This document shows positions 7,044 to 14,739 of a stretch of 29,381 nt of DNA, one piece after another. The DNA is taken from contig JAEXGM010000119.1 of assembly GCA_023450835.1 (NCBI GenBank), positions 1 to 29,381 on the forward strand. The letters run 5' to 3'. Below the pieces are notes generated by a model, which was not told the DNA's origin, searched no databases, and saw only the letters and a list, made by a program, of their open reading frames with translations. Position 1 is the stretch's first letter. The number at the start of each line of letters is the position of its first letter. The translations under genes and the position numbers were made by a program. The stretch is from Bacillota bacterium. GTDB taxonomy: Bacteria; Bacillota; Clostridia; Lachnospirales; Lachnospiraceae.

Positions 7044-7284
7044 AGGAAAAAACATAAAGCATTTTTTCCTACACAAATTTGTGCTGGCGCCCAAATTTGC
7101 AGTGCGTTGGCAATATGGAGATTAACAGGAAAAAACATAAAACGTTTTTTCCTACACAAATTTGTGCCGACGCCCAAATTGCGGTGCGTTGGCGGCATGG
7201 AAATTAGCAGGAAAAATATAAAGCATTTTTCTGCACAAATTTGTGCTGACATTAACGGTGTTGGCAGCATGGAGGTTTAATATG
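7044..7284 (+). repeat. Three tandem copies of an 82-83 bp structured repeat in the PBP leader
   Basis: Units start at 7044, 7127 and 7209. Each has an AT-rich hairpin (AGGAAAAAA...TTTTTTCCT), a perfect 12-base palindrome CACAAATTTGTG (7072-7083, 7155-7166, 7234-7245), then a GYGTTGGC-N-ATGGA end. The last unit is shorter and its ATGGAGG end supplies the ribosome binding site of the downstream gene. Related units occur on the minus strand at 11826-12013. Confidence 0.9.
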
Positions 7285-10011
7285 AATTTTAGTAAGAAGG
7301 GAACCGCCAAAAAACAGCAGCTTATCAGATCTGCTTCCAGGAAGATTTCAACAAAGATAAGTGTAACCGCATTCAGGTTGATTCTGGTAGGCTTGGTTTC
7401 TATCATAATTATTGGCTCCTATCTGGGCTTCGGCGTTCTAAAGGGACTTGCCGACAGCGCTCCCAGTGTAGATCAGATTAATTTGGCTCCAAAAGGTTTT
7501 ACTACCAATATATATGATAAAGATGGAAATTTAATTGATACTTTAATTGGCGCAGAATCGAATCGTGTATATGTTACGATAGATAAAATACCCACGGTTC
7601 TGCAGAATTGCTTCATCAGTATCGAGGACGAGCGTTTTTACCAGCATAACGGAATAGATATGCAGGGTATCTTCAGGGCATTTCTTATCGGCGTCAAAAC
7701 AGGCGATTTTGACCAGGGTGCCAGCACTATTACCCAGCAGTTGATAAAGAATCAGGTATTTAACGGCGGTGCTGAGGACAATTTTATGGATCGTGCTGTC
7801 CGTAAGATTCAAGAGCAATATTTAGCAATCCAGCTGGAACAAAAACTGAGTAAAGATCAGATACTGGAATACTATATGAACACTATTAATCTGGGTGCCG
7901 GAACTTATGGCGTACAGACGGCTTCCAAGCGTTACTTTGATAAAGATGTGGCTGACCTTACCTTATCCGAGGCGGCAGTTATTGCTGCAATCGCCCAGTC
8001 ACCTACCAATATGAATCCTATTTCTCATCCGGAGAACAATTCTCAGAGACGTATGATGATTCTTGACAATATGAAACGTCTGAATAAATGTACGGAAGAA
8101 GAGTATAAGGAAGCAGTAGCCGATGATGTATATACCCGTATTCAGGCTATAAACGAAGAGCAGGTTGAGACCTCTTCCTATAACAGTTATTTTGTTGACG
8201 AACTAATTGAACAGGTTATTGCTGATTTACAGGAAGAGAAAGGTTACACCTATACTCAGGCCAGCAACGCCCTCTACAGCGGCGGACTAAACATCTATAC
8301 TACTTTAGATTCCAAGGTCCAGTCCGTACTTGACGATGTTTATACCGATGAAAGTTACTTCCCCAAAATGGGTACCGATTCTTTCTGGGAACTGACCTAT
8401 GCTCTTTCTATCGAGAAAAAGAGCGGGAAAACAGTACATTATCACACCAATGATCTATTAGCTTACGGACATTTGACCACCGCATATTTTTCTTCCAAAG
8501 ATAAAGCTCAGAAGCTGATCGATGACTTCAAGGCTGCAAAGGTAGAGGCCGGTGATACTATTCTCGGTGAAAAAAACAGTCTTATCATTCAGCCTCAATC
8601 TTCCATGGTCATCATGGATCAGCATACCGGATATGTTGTGGGACTGATAGGCGGACGAGGCGAGAAGACCGGAAACCGTACCTTAAACCGTGCTACGAAT
8701 ACTACCAGACAGCCCGGCTCCACCTTTAAGGTCCTCTCAACCTACCTGCCTGCCCTTGACTCAGCGGGCATGACTCTGGCGACCGTAGTAGATGATGCGC
8801 CTTATAAATATCCCGGCACAGATAAGTATGTTAACAACTGGTATGGTGAGAATTATGAAGGATTAACTACTCTTAGAAAAGCCATCACCAGGTCAATGAA
8901 TGTCGTTACTGTTAAAACCCTGGAAAAAGTAACTCCGAAAGTTGGTTTTGACTACTTACAGAAGCTAGGTTTCACTACGCTTGTAGACAACATGACCTCC
9001 GACAACGGCAAAACTTATTCCGATATTAATCTTTCCCTTGCATTAGGCGGTATTACGAAAGGTGTTTCCAATCTTGAGCTGACAGCCGCTTATGCTGCTA
9101 TTGCCAATGACGGTGTATATTCCAAGCCAATATTCTATACTAAGATATTAGACCATGACAACAAGGTATTATTGAAAAATAAAACCACCGTCCGTCAGGT
9201 CATGATGGAATCCACGGCCTTCCTCTTAACCAGCGCCATGGAGGACGTTGTAAAGAAAGGTACCGGAACTTTAGTTAAATTCCAGAACCTTAACATGCCA
9301 ATTGCAGGCAAGACCGGAACAACTTCTGATGAAAATGACTTATGGTTTGCAGGCTTTACACCTTATTACACCGCCTGCATCTGGTCTGGTTTTGATAACA
9401 ACAAAACTCAGACTAACACAAGCTATCAAAAGATTATCTGGCGGGATGTTATGGAGAAGATTCATAAGGAATACAATCTTGAATCGGTTCCCTTCACCAT
9501 ACCGGATTCCATTGTTCAACGTACTATCTGCACACAGAGCGGCAAGCTGGCAGTGGAAGGTCTTTGTGATAAATACGAAGGCGGTTCTACCGTAGCCACC
9601 GAATACTTTGCAAAAAATACAGAGCCTACAGAAAAATGTGATGTTCATGTAAAAGTTCCTATCTGTACAATCTCAGGTGATATTGCAAATGATTTCTGCC
9701 CCAAAGCAACAGTTGTTGAAAAAGTATTACTGGTCAAAGAGGAAACCGCTAAGACAAAGGATACGCCTTATATCCTGCCAAAAGACACCTGTACTATACA
9801 CAACGCTAAAAACTCCGGGCTTCAGAATCTTATTCCTCCGCCTGGAACTACAACCACTCCAAGTACAACCCCTCCAGTGGCTACACCACCGGCTGATACA
9901 GGCAATACCGGTGGAGTAAACAATGGAGCAAATACCGGAAACGGTACCGGCGGCAATGGTACGGATGAAGATACCACTGACTCAGAATTTGATTACGATT
10001 ACGGAAATTAG
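7282..10011 (+). CDS. Class A penicillin-binding protein (PBP1A family)
   Basis: A 909-residue bifunctional peptidoglycan synthase anchored in the membrane and acting outside it. Domains in order: basic N-terminus; one span at about residues 31-56; GT51 glycosyltransferase with the catalytic Glu115 in SIEDERFYQH, then GASTITQQLIKN and LGAGTYGVQTASKRYF; transpeptidase with the Ser480 active site (STFK), SMN at 538-540 and KTGT at 677-680; and a Pro/Thr/Gly/Asn-rich low-complexity tail ending in acidic DYDYGN. Length is at the upper end of the family because of the tail. I chose the ATG at 7282, six bases after GGAGG; the frame is open 13 codons further up into the repeats. Single gene, with three structured repeats in its leader and a 22-pair hairpin after it. 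Sporulation or vegetative use cannot be told. Confidence 0.93.
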   Translation: MNFSKKGTAKKQQLIRSASRKISTKISVTAFRLILVGLVSIIIIGSYLGFGVLKGLADSAPSVDQINLAPKGFTTNIYDKDGNLIDTLIGAESNRVYVTIDKIPTVLQNCFISIEDERFYQHNGIDMQGIFRAFLIGVKTGDFDQGASTITQQLIKNQVFNGGAEDNFMDRAVRKIQEQYLAIQLEQKLSKDQILEYYMNTINLGAGTYGVQTASKRYFDKDVADLTLSEAAVIAAIAQSPTNMNPISHPENNSQRRMMILDNMKRLNKCTEEEYKEAVADDVYTRIQAINEEQVETSSYNSYFVDELIEQVIADLQEEKGYTYTQASNALYSGGLNIYTTLDSKVQSVLDDVYTDESYFPKMGTDSFWELTYALSIEKKSGKTVHYHTNDLLAYGHLTTAYFSSKDKAQKLIDDFKAAKVEAGDTILGEKNSLIIQPQSSMVIMDQHTGYVVGLIGGRGEKTGNRTLNRATNTTRQPGSTFKVLSTYLPALDSAGMTLATVVDDAPYKYPGTDKYVNNWYGENYEGLTTLRKAITRSMNVVTVKTLEKVTPKVGFDYLQKLGFTTLVDNMTSDNGKTYSDINLSLALGGITKGVSNLELTAAYAAIANDGVYSKPIFYTKILDHDNKVLLKNKTTVRQVMMESTAFLLTSAMEDVVKKGTGTLVKFQNLNMPIAGKTGTTSDENDLWFAGFTPYYTACIWSGFDNNKTQTNTSYQKIIWRDVMEKIHKEYNLESVPFTIPDSIVQRTICTQSGKLAVEGLCDKYEGGSTVATEYFAKNTEPTEKCDVHVKVPICTISGDIANDFCPKATVVEKVLLVKEETAKTKDTPYILPKDTCTIHNAKNSGLQNLIPPPGTTTTPSTTPPVATPPADTGNTGGVNNGANTGNGTGGNGTDEDTTDSEFDYDYGN

Positions 10012-10027
10012 ATAACTTCAAATTAAT

Positions 10028-10075
10028 AGAAATAGCAGGTGCCAATTGTTCTTACAATTGGCACCTGCTATTTCT
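10028..10075 (+). terminator. 22-base-pair perfect hairpin after the PBP gene
   Basis: 10028-10049 and 10054-10075 are perfect reverse complements around a TCTT loop. It lies 16 bases after the PBP stop. No T run follows; the stem itself ends in CTATTTCT. Position argues for a terminator or 3' stability element. Confidence 0.7.
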
Positions 10076-10289
10076 AGCGTTCTGCTTATACCTGATTATC
10101 CATGCATCCTTTTACACAAGCTTTATCTTATCAATATCCCATATGCACACCTAATTATACAGCCCTTAACAAATTCATCTTGCTTAAGTTCGCATATAAG
10201 TTGCACATTTTATAGCTCTTATCTTACACAAGCTTTTAGGCACATAAATCTATAAGTCTTATCCAGCACAAACCATATATCTTCGTGAT
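10076..10289. other. Intergenic stretch between PBP and spoVAE
   Basis: No gene seen. It holds a 13-base direct repeat TTACACAAGCTTT at 10112-10124 and 10224-10236. No clear terminator for the spoVA genes could be found here. Confidence 0.5.
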
Positions 10290-10646
10290 TTATTCTTTCA
10301 TCTTAGGTTCAAATATCAGTGACGCAATATAACTGAATATCAATGCCCCTGCAATCCCCGCTGATGTGGCTGTCAGACCACCCTTAAATATTCCTAAAAA
10401 CCCATCTTTATCTATTCCATCCTTTATTCCCTGAAAAAGAGAATTACCAAAACCGCACAGCGGAACTGTTGCTCCCGCACCCGCCCACTTTGCAAAGGGT
10501 TCATAGATTCCGACAGAGCCTAACACTGCTCCCAGACAAACCAGAATAACCATTATACGTCCCGGCATGAGTTTCGTATTGTCCATAAATATCTGTACAA
10601 TAACACAAATTGCTCCTCCAATTAAAAAAGCTTTCAAATAGTCCAT
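10290..10646 (-). CDS. spoVAE: Stage V sporulation protein AE (SpoVAEb type)
   Basis: A 118-residue hydrophobic protein with three to four spans, matching SpoVAEb in length (116 in Bacillus subtilis) and in pattern: KAFLIGGAICVIVQIFMD, KLMPGRIMVILVCLGAVLG, a WAGAGATVPLCGFGNSL stretch and a GLTATSAGIAGALIF end. It is part of the inner forespore membrane channel that moves dipicolinic acid (DPA) in during sporulation and out during germination. I chose the ATG at 10646 (MDYLKAF), with AAAGGA upstream, rather than the ATG 11 codons earlier. Last gene of the spoVA cluster here; spoVAEa and spoVAF of Bacillus are absent. It shares the AGAG(T)xVP motif with SpoVAC, consistent with their known homology. 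Confidence 0.9.
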   Translation of the reverse strand: MDYLKAFLIGGAICVIVQIFMDNTKLMPGRIMVILVCLGAVLGSVGIYEPFAKWAGAGATVPLCGFGNSLFQGIKDGIDKDGFLGIFKGGLTATSAGIAGALIFSYIASLIFEPKMKE

Positions 10647-10735
10647 AGGAATCCTTTCTACAACCTCACTTAAGCCCATAAACCCTACTTAAGATTGTTA
10701 ATCTTATATCGTTTTTTCTTTGATGTAAAACACTT

Positions 10736-11782
10736 TTATAACCCTTCAATTACTACTGCGTGTGCAATACCCGGAACCGGATTGCCTTCATTAAAGCTGA
10801 CGGTAGAAAGCAAAGCTCCGGTAGGAATAAAGAGAACTCTCTTCCACTCCCGCCTTCGAAGTTTTGGCAGTATATAACCTGTTAATGTGATAGCGCTGCA
10901 GCCGCAGCCGCTTCCTCCTGAATGGGTATCCTGCGTTTCCTTATCAAACATCTCAATGCCGCAGTCCATATGGTTTTTAGAGATATCAAAACCATCCTGT
11001 TTCAGAAGGTCAATTAAAATATCTTTCCCGATGTATCCCAAATCACCGGTAATAATCCTGTCATAGTATTCCGGCTTTACTCCAAGATCATTAAAATTAG
11101 CAGAAATGGTCTTATAGGCAGAGGGTGCCATACAAGCTCCCATATTCATGGAATCTTTTATGCCATAATCTACAATACGTCCTATTGTGACGCCCTTTAC
11201 ACAAATGGGTGCCTCAAACTCCAGCTGTTCTTTGCTTCTCTTATCCTCTTTATCTATAATAACAGCTCCGCTTCCGGTCACTGTCCAGCTGGTTGCTAAG
11301 GGTCTCTGGCTTCCATATGCCAGAGGAAAACGAAACTGTTTCTCGGCTCCCGCGAAATGGCTGGAGGTAATTGCCATAACCTTATCAGAAAATCCTCCGT
11401 CTACCAAAACGGAGCCGACTGCAATGGATTCTCCCATGGTGGAACAAGCTCCGTAAACTCCAAATAAAGGAATCTCAAGCTCCATAATACCAAAGGAAGT
11501 AGCAATTAACTGTCCCAGCAAATCACCGCCTACCATATAACGGATATCTGTATTCTTCAGCCCGGCATGCTCTATTACAAGGTCCGCTGCTCTCCGCATC
11601 ATCCTGCTTTCTGCTTCTTCCCAGGTCTTTCCGCCAAACATGGGGTCTTCCTCTATCTGGTCAAAATGTTTTCCAAGAGGTCCTTCCCCTTCTTTCTTAC
11701 CCGCAACCGAGGAACCTGCTATGATATAAGGCGGATTAGCAAATACAATACTTTGCTTCCCGCACATTCTGCTATTCTCCAT
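10736..11782 (-). CDS. spoVAD: Stage V sporulation protein AD (SpoVAD)
   Basis: A 348-residue thiolase-fold protein; SpoVAD of Bacillus binds DPA directly and is an outer-facing part of the SpoVA channel complex. Seen: SIVFANPPYIIAGSSVAGKKEGEGPLG near the start, GVYGACSTMGE with the thiolase-position Cys, SSHFAGAEKQFRFPLAYG, and the Gly/Cys-rich SGGSGCGCSA near the end. The frame extends four codons upstream to a TTG, but that TTG overlaps the ribosome binding site; the ATG at 11782 has GGAGG five bases upstream. Unlike its neighbours, the gene is separated from spoVAC by about 215 bases containing two structured repeats, so its translation or stability may be set separately. Confidence 0.95.
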   Translation of the reverse strand: MENSRMCGKQSIVFANPPYIIAGSSVAGKKEGEGPLGKHFDQIEEDPMFGGKTWEEAESRMMRRAADLVIEHAGLKNTDIRYMVGGDLLGQLIATSFGIMELEIPLFGVYGACSTMGESIAVGSVLVDGGFSDKVMAITSSHFAGAEKQFRFPLAYGSQRPLATSWTVTGSGAVIIDKEDKRSKEQLEFEAPICVKGVTIGRIVDYGIKDSMNMGACMAPSAYKTISANFNDLGVKPEYYDRIITGDLGYIGKDILIDLLKQDGFDISKNHMDCGIEMFDKETQDTHSGGSGCGCSAITLTGYILPKLRRREWKRVLFIPTGALLSTVSFNEGNPVPGIAHAVVIEGL

Positions 11783-11825
11783 AAATACCTCCAATCTAAT
11801 TCAAACTAGTTCACATATCACTCAC

Positions 11826-12013
11826 GCCATTCCAACACACTTCAAGTTTGCGCCGAGGATTTCGCAGGCATAAACTTGTATATGAATTATGCTTTTCCAA
11901 TAATTCATACAACACCCATGCCTTCTCCAACGCGCCTCAAGTTTGCGCCGAAGATTTCGCAGGCATAAACTTGTGTATGAATTATGCCTTTCAATAATTC
12001 ATACAACGCCCAT
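11826..12013 (-). repeat. Two tandem copies of a 94-bp structured repeat between spoVAC and spoVAD
   Basis: On the minus strand, units 12013-11920 and 11919-11826 both begin ATGGG(C/T)GTTGTATGAATTAT. Each has a stem TATGAATTAT/ATAATTCATA, a second stem CAAGTTT...AAACTTG with an inner GCC/GGC, then GYGTTGG. The order of elements and several blocks (CACAARTTT, GCSCAAA, GCGTTGG, ATGG) match the units at 7044-7284. The first unit supplies the last codons and stop of spoVAC. Confidence 0.88.
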
Positions 12014-12502
12014 TTTCATTAGTATATAGTAGATAACCCCCAAGACCCAGGAGGAAAATACGCCATATAATATAACAGGCCCTGCAATGGTAAATATCTT
12101 GCACCCGATACCAAAAACCTGTCCTTCTTTCTTAAACTCAACCGCCGGAGCAGCAACGGAATTGGCAAATCCCGTAATTGGTACGACTGTTCCCGCACCT
12201 GCAAATTTTGCAAGTTTAGGATATAAATTTAATCCGGTAAAAAGTACTGCTAAAAAGATTAGGGATAACGCCGTATAACCCGATGCCTGGTCTTTGTTGC
12301 ACCCTAAGCTTGTATAATAGTTGTTAAAAGCTTGCCCGATAACACAAATACCTCCTCCCACCCAGAAAGCATTAATAATATTAATAATCTTGTTATGGGT
12401 AGGTGTCTTTTCTTTTACGTATTGGTTGTATTTTTCGGCTTTTTTGTTTTTATCCTGCTCTTTCACCACATCGGCGGCGGTGACCTTCTTTTTATTATCC
12501 AT
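11999..12502 (-). CDS. spoVAC: Stage V sporulation protein AC (SpoVAC)
   Basis: A 167-residue inner forespore membrane protein, a SpoVA channel subunit reported to be mechanosensitive in Bacillus. A charged N-terminal region (MDNKKKVTAADVV, up to about residue 40) is followed by four to five spans with WVGGGICVIGQAFNNYY, FAGAGTVVPITGFANSV and a hydrophobic C-terminal pair. Length is close to the Bacillus protein (about 150) plus an N-terminal extension. AAGGAGG lies eight bases before the ATG. Its final residues MGVV and the stop codon lie inside the first unit of the downstream structured repeat, so the repeat has become part of the coding sequence. Confidence 0.95.
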   Translation of the reverse strand: MDNKKKVTAADVVKEQDKNKKAEKYNQYVKEKTPTHNKIINIINAFWVGGGICVIGQAFNNYYTSLGCNKDQASGYTALSLIFLAVLFTGLNLYPKLAKFAGAGTVVPITGFANSVAAPAVEFKKEGQVFGIGCKIFTIAGPVILYGVFSSWVLGVIYYILMKMGVV

Positions 12503-12576
12503 CTTAAGAACCTCCTTACGCTAGAATACCTGTCTAACTACTTTATATTTTTCTATAAAACCGCTAAATTTATTCT

Positions 12577-12999
12577 TTACTTTTTATAATGGATAAAAAG
12601 CTGAAATAAGGCCCCTGCTCCTTTTCCCAGTGCGAGAAATAATACAATAATGGGAATACCCATTCTGAGTTTTAAGCGGTGTATCATAATCGGATAAATC
12701 TGAATAACCTCTTCCAGTGCAACAGACAGACAGCCCACAAAGCAGCCCATAAACAGCCCGAATATTATAAGACCTGCCGTTCCAAGAGTAATAGGAATCT
12801 TAAACAGGTCCAGAATATTTCCAAAGGCAGCACCTAACACAACGATATCTTCATAGAGAAGTATTCTCTTGGCCGTATCCGTTCGTATGGCAAGCCTTGT
12901 AAGAACGCCGACAATGGTAATAAAGGCTACTGTTCCGGCTGCAATTAATACTCCTGCCGTCAGCCCTAAAAGACTGAGGAAGACATATCTAATGAACAT
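12577..12999 (-). CDS. spoVAB: Stage V sporulation protein AB (SpoVAB)
   Basis: A 140-residue polytopic membrane protein with four spans, identified by its place between spoVAA and spoVAC and by its pattern (AAGTVAFITIVGVLTRL, AAFGNILDLFKIPI, GLFMGCFVGCLSVALEEVIQIYPIM). Length equals Bacillus SpoVAB (about 141). The start overlaps the 3' end of spoVAA by 11 bases, implying translational coupling. Many clostridia keep only spoVAC, AD and AE, so spoVAA and spoVAB mark a fuller Bacillus-like set. The molecular role of SpoVAB is not established. Confidence 0.9.
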   Translation of the reverse strand: MFIRYVFLSLLGLTAGVLIAAGTVAFITIVGVLTRLAIRTDTAKRILLYEDIVVLGAAFGNILDLFKIPITLGTAGLIIFGLFMGCFVGCLSVALEEVIQIYPIMIHRLKLRMGIPIIVLFLALGKGAGALFQLFIHYKK

Positions 13000-13618
13000 C
13001 TATGGATTTCCCCTCTCTCGAACTGTTCTCAATTAGTGTGTCATCCATATCGGATTCATAAAGGCGCAGCTGCACCTGCATTGGTGTAGGATCCTTTCCG
13101 ACCTTTAGCTTACTGAAATGATTGAAAAAGATGACTATACCCAAGGGCAATCCTACGGCATAGGATATTTCAAGCACCGATGCTTTTGCCTCTTTTGTAC
13201 CGAGTACGGATTTATATATAATCTCAAATATAGTGGATACATTTGCATCTTCATTAAAAGTCATAATGGTAAAAGCCCCTCCGAAAAACACGATACAGCA
13301 CACAAACGCTACTTTGAAATATTCCCAAAGCTTTTTTTCCTTTGCCGCAGGCTCATACTGTATGATAAAATCAGCTTCTCCAAGATTTATAATATCTATA
13401 TCCGGATATAGCCGATGGATAAGCTCCATTAGCTTTAATACAGAGAAGATATAGTCTTTCTTTTTATCTTCCTTTATAATAAAAACCACCTGCTGGTAAA
13501 GTTCCTGCGCTATTTTATTCTCCGGCGAATAAAGCTTTGCCACATCTTTTAAACGGATTACCTTGTGGTGTAACAGATTACTTTTTTCAATCTTTATATA
13601 CAGGCGTGTATTCTTCAC
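12989..13618 (-). CDS. spoVAA: Stage V sporulation protein AA (SpoVAA)
   Basis: A 209-residue membrane protein: a soluble N-terminal part (about residues 1-95) of two small alpha/beta domains, then two spans (EYFKVAFVCCIVFFGGAFTI and SYAVGLPLGIVIFFNHF) and a short tail with DPTPMQVQLRLYE, typical of SpoVAA. Length matches the family (about 206). It starts at a GTG with GGGGAAGG upstream. The start lies 31 bases inside the end of the preceding 71-residue gene, and its own end overlaps spoVAB. It belongs to the DPA transport complex of the forespore. Confidence 0.92.
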   Translation of the reverse strand: MKNTRLYIKIEKSNLLHHKVIRLKDVAKLYSPENKIAQELYQQVVFIIKEDKKKDYIFSVLKLMELIHRLYPDIDIINLGEADFIIQYEPAAKEKKLWEYFKVAFVCCIVFFGGAFTIMTFNEDANVSTIFEIIYKSVLGTKEAKASVLEISYAVGLPLGIVIFFNHFSKLKVGKDPTPMQVQLRLYESDMDDTLIENSSREGKSIDVH

Positions 13619-13802
13619 TTAGCACCTTCCCCTTTATATCATTCCTAACATCAGCGGTTTCTACGTATTCCCTTTCGTATACAAATGTTCCTTTGTGGAC
13701 ATTCTTTTCTGTACTCTGTGCAAAATATGCTATTACAATGCCTGCTGCAATCAGTAAGAGCAGAGCGGCAAATATCCACAAACTTTTTTGTTTAAGTGCC
13801 AT
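13587..13802 (-). CDS. 71-residue membrane-anchored protein ahead of spoVAA
   Basis: A small gene of unknown family. It has one N-terminal span (SLWIFAALLLLIAAGIVIAYF, about residues 7-27) after a basic start (MALKQK), then a charged 44-residue outer part (STEKNVHKGTFVYEREYVETADV...). A GAGGA site precedes the ATG. Its last 32 bases overlap the spoVAA start region in another frame, which ties it to the spoVA transcript. It lies downstream of the sigF terminator. I know no counterpart at this place in Bacillus, where sigF is followed by spoVAA. A forespore membrane role is inference from context only. Confidence 0.75.
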   Translation of the reverse strand: MALKQKSLWIFAALLLLIAAGIVIAYFAQSTEKNVHKGTFVYEREYVETADVRNDIKGKVLSEEYTPVYKD

Positions 13803-13835
13803 TATCTTTTCCTCATCTTTCGAAATTACTGTAAA

Positions 13836-13871
13836 TAAAAAACAGCATCTCTTTTTCAGCGATGCTGTTTT
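13836..13871 (-). terminator. Intrinsic terminator between sigF and the spoVA genes
   Basis: AAAACAGCATC/GATGCTGTTTT form an 11-pair stem around an 11-base loop; on the minus strand TTATTT follows the stem T run. It separates spoIIA-sigF from the 71-residue gene and spoVA, which therefore need either read-through or their own forespore promoter (not identified). Confidence 0.8.
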
Positions 13872-13964
13872 CTACGATTTTCTTTGAATTAACTTGTAGA
13901 TTTTTCTATTTACTCTGATATTATCTGTTTACTCCTGCTTTCTATACTGGTAATGTCATCCAGT

Positions 13965-14678
13965 TCAAGACATCTTTTCTCTCATTTTCATAAGTATCTT
14001 CTTTTCCAGCCGTGATACCTGCACTTGGGATATTCCCATTTCTTTTGCAATATCCGTCTGGGTTCTATTCATAAAGTATCGAAGCCTGATTAATTCCTGG
14101 TCCTTTTCGTCCAGTGATGCTATTGTTTCCTTCAATGCAAGCTTGTCAATCATATTTTCGCTCTCATCATTTGTCTGTTCTAATTTATCAATAAGAAAAA
14201 TGGCATTTCCATCTCCCTGATAAATAGTTTTGTATAAAGATTCTACCTCTGCTCCTGATTCCAAAGCCATTAACACTTCTTCTTTTGCCAGATTAAGTTC
14301 CTTGCTGATCTCTTCCAGCGTTGGTTCTCTGCCATATAGCGTCCCCAGCTTTTCTCTGGTGATGCGTATTTTCCCGGCTGTTTCCTTCATGGAGCGGCTG
14401 ACCTTAATGGCACCGTCATCTCTTAAAAATCTCTTGATTTCTCCCATTATCATAGGTACTGCATAAGTGGAGAACTTTACCTCATAGGACATATCAAATT
14501 TATCGATAGCTTTTATCAGTCCTATGCTTCCTATCTGAAATAAATCTTCTGTTTCATGGCCCCTTGACATAAACCTTCTTACAATACTCCACACCAATCC
14601 TATATTCTCCGTTATTACTCTATCTCTTGCCTCTTTGTCACCTGCTTGCGATAAACGGATTAATTCGATTGTATCCAC
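13965..14678 (-). CDS. sigF: Forespore-specific sigma factor SigF (SpoIIAC)
   Basis: A 237-residue sigma-70 family factor that directs early forespore transcription. Region 2 is clear (ENIGLVWSIVRRF, DLFQIGSIGLIKAIDKFD, VKFSTYAVPMIMGEIKRFLRDDG), region 3 spans about residues 105-160, and region 4.2 has the helix-turn-helix RTQTDIAKEMGISQVQVSRLEKKIL. The SigG-specific N-terminal motif is absent and the gene follows spoIIAA and spoIIAB, so it is SigF rather than SigG. It starts at GTG with AGGAAG upstream; length is slightly below the Bacillus 255. Activity is held by SpoIIAB until SpoIIAA is dephosphorylated. Confidence 0.96.
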   Translation of the reverse strand: MDTIELIRLSQAGDKEARDRVITENIGLVWSIVRRFMSRGHETEDLFQIGSIGLIKAIDKFDMSYEVKFSTYAVPMIMGEIKRFLRDDGAIKVSRSMKETAGKIRITREKLGTLYGREPTLEEISKELNLAKEEVLMALESGAEVESLYKTIYQGDGNAIFLIDKLEQTNDESENMIDKLALKETIASLDEKDQELIRLRYFMNRTQTDIAKEMGISQVQVSRLEKKILMKMREKMS

Positions 14679-14739
14679 TGTTTCACTTCCTTCCTGACGT
14701 CTTTTTTATCAGGATAACCGCCATGGGTGCCCTTGCACC

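Noticed and set aside
6749..7270. Minus-strand open frame of 173 codons
   Set aside because: It runs antisense through the tandem repeats and hairpin, so its repeated Cys/Phe-rich peptide simply reflects the DNA repeat; no ribosome site.
10046..10255. Plus-strand open frame of 69 codons after the PBP gene
   Set aside because: It begins inside the 22-pair hairpin and has no ribosome site.
7044..12013. CRISPR-like arrays in the repeat regions
   Set aside because: Repeats are directly abutting with no unique spacers, two or three units only, and no cas genes are present.
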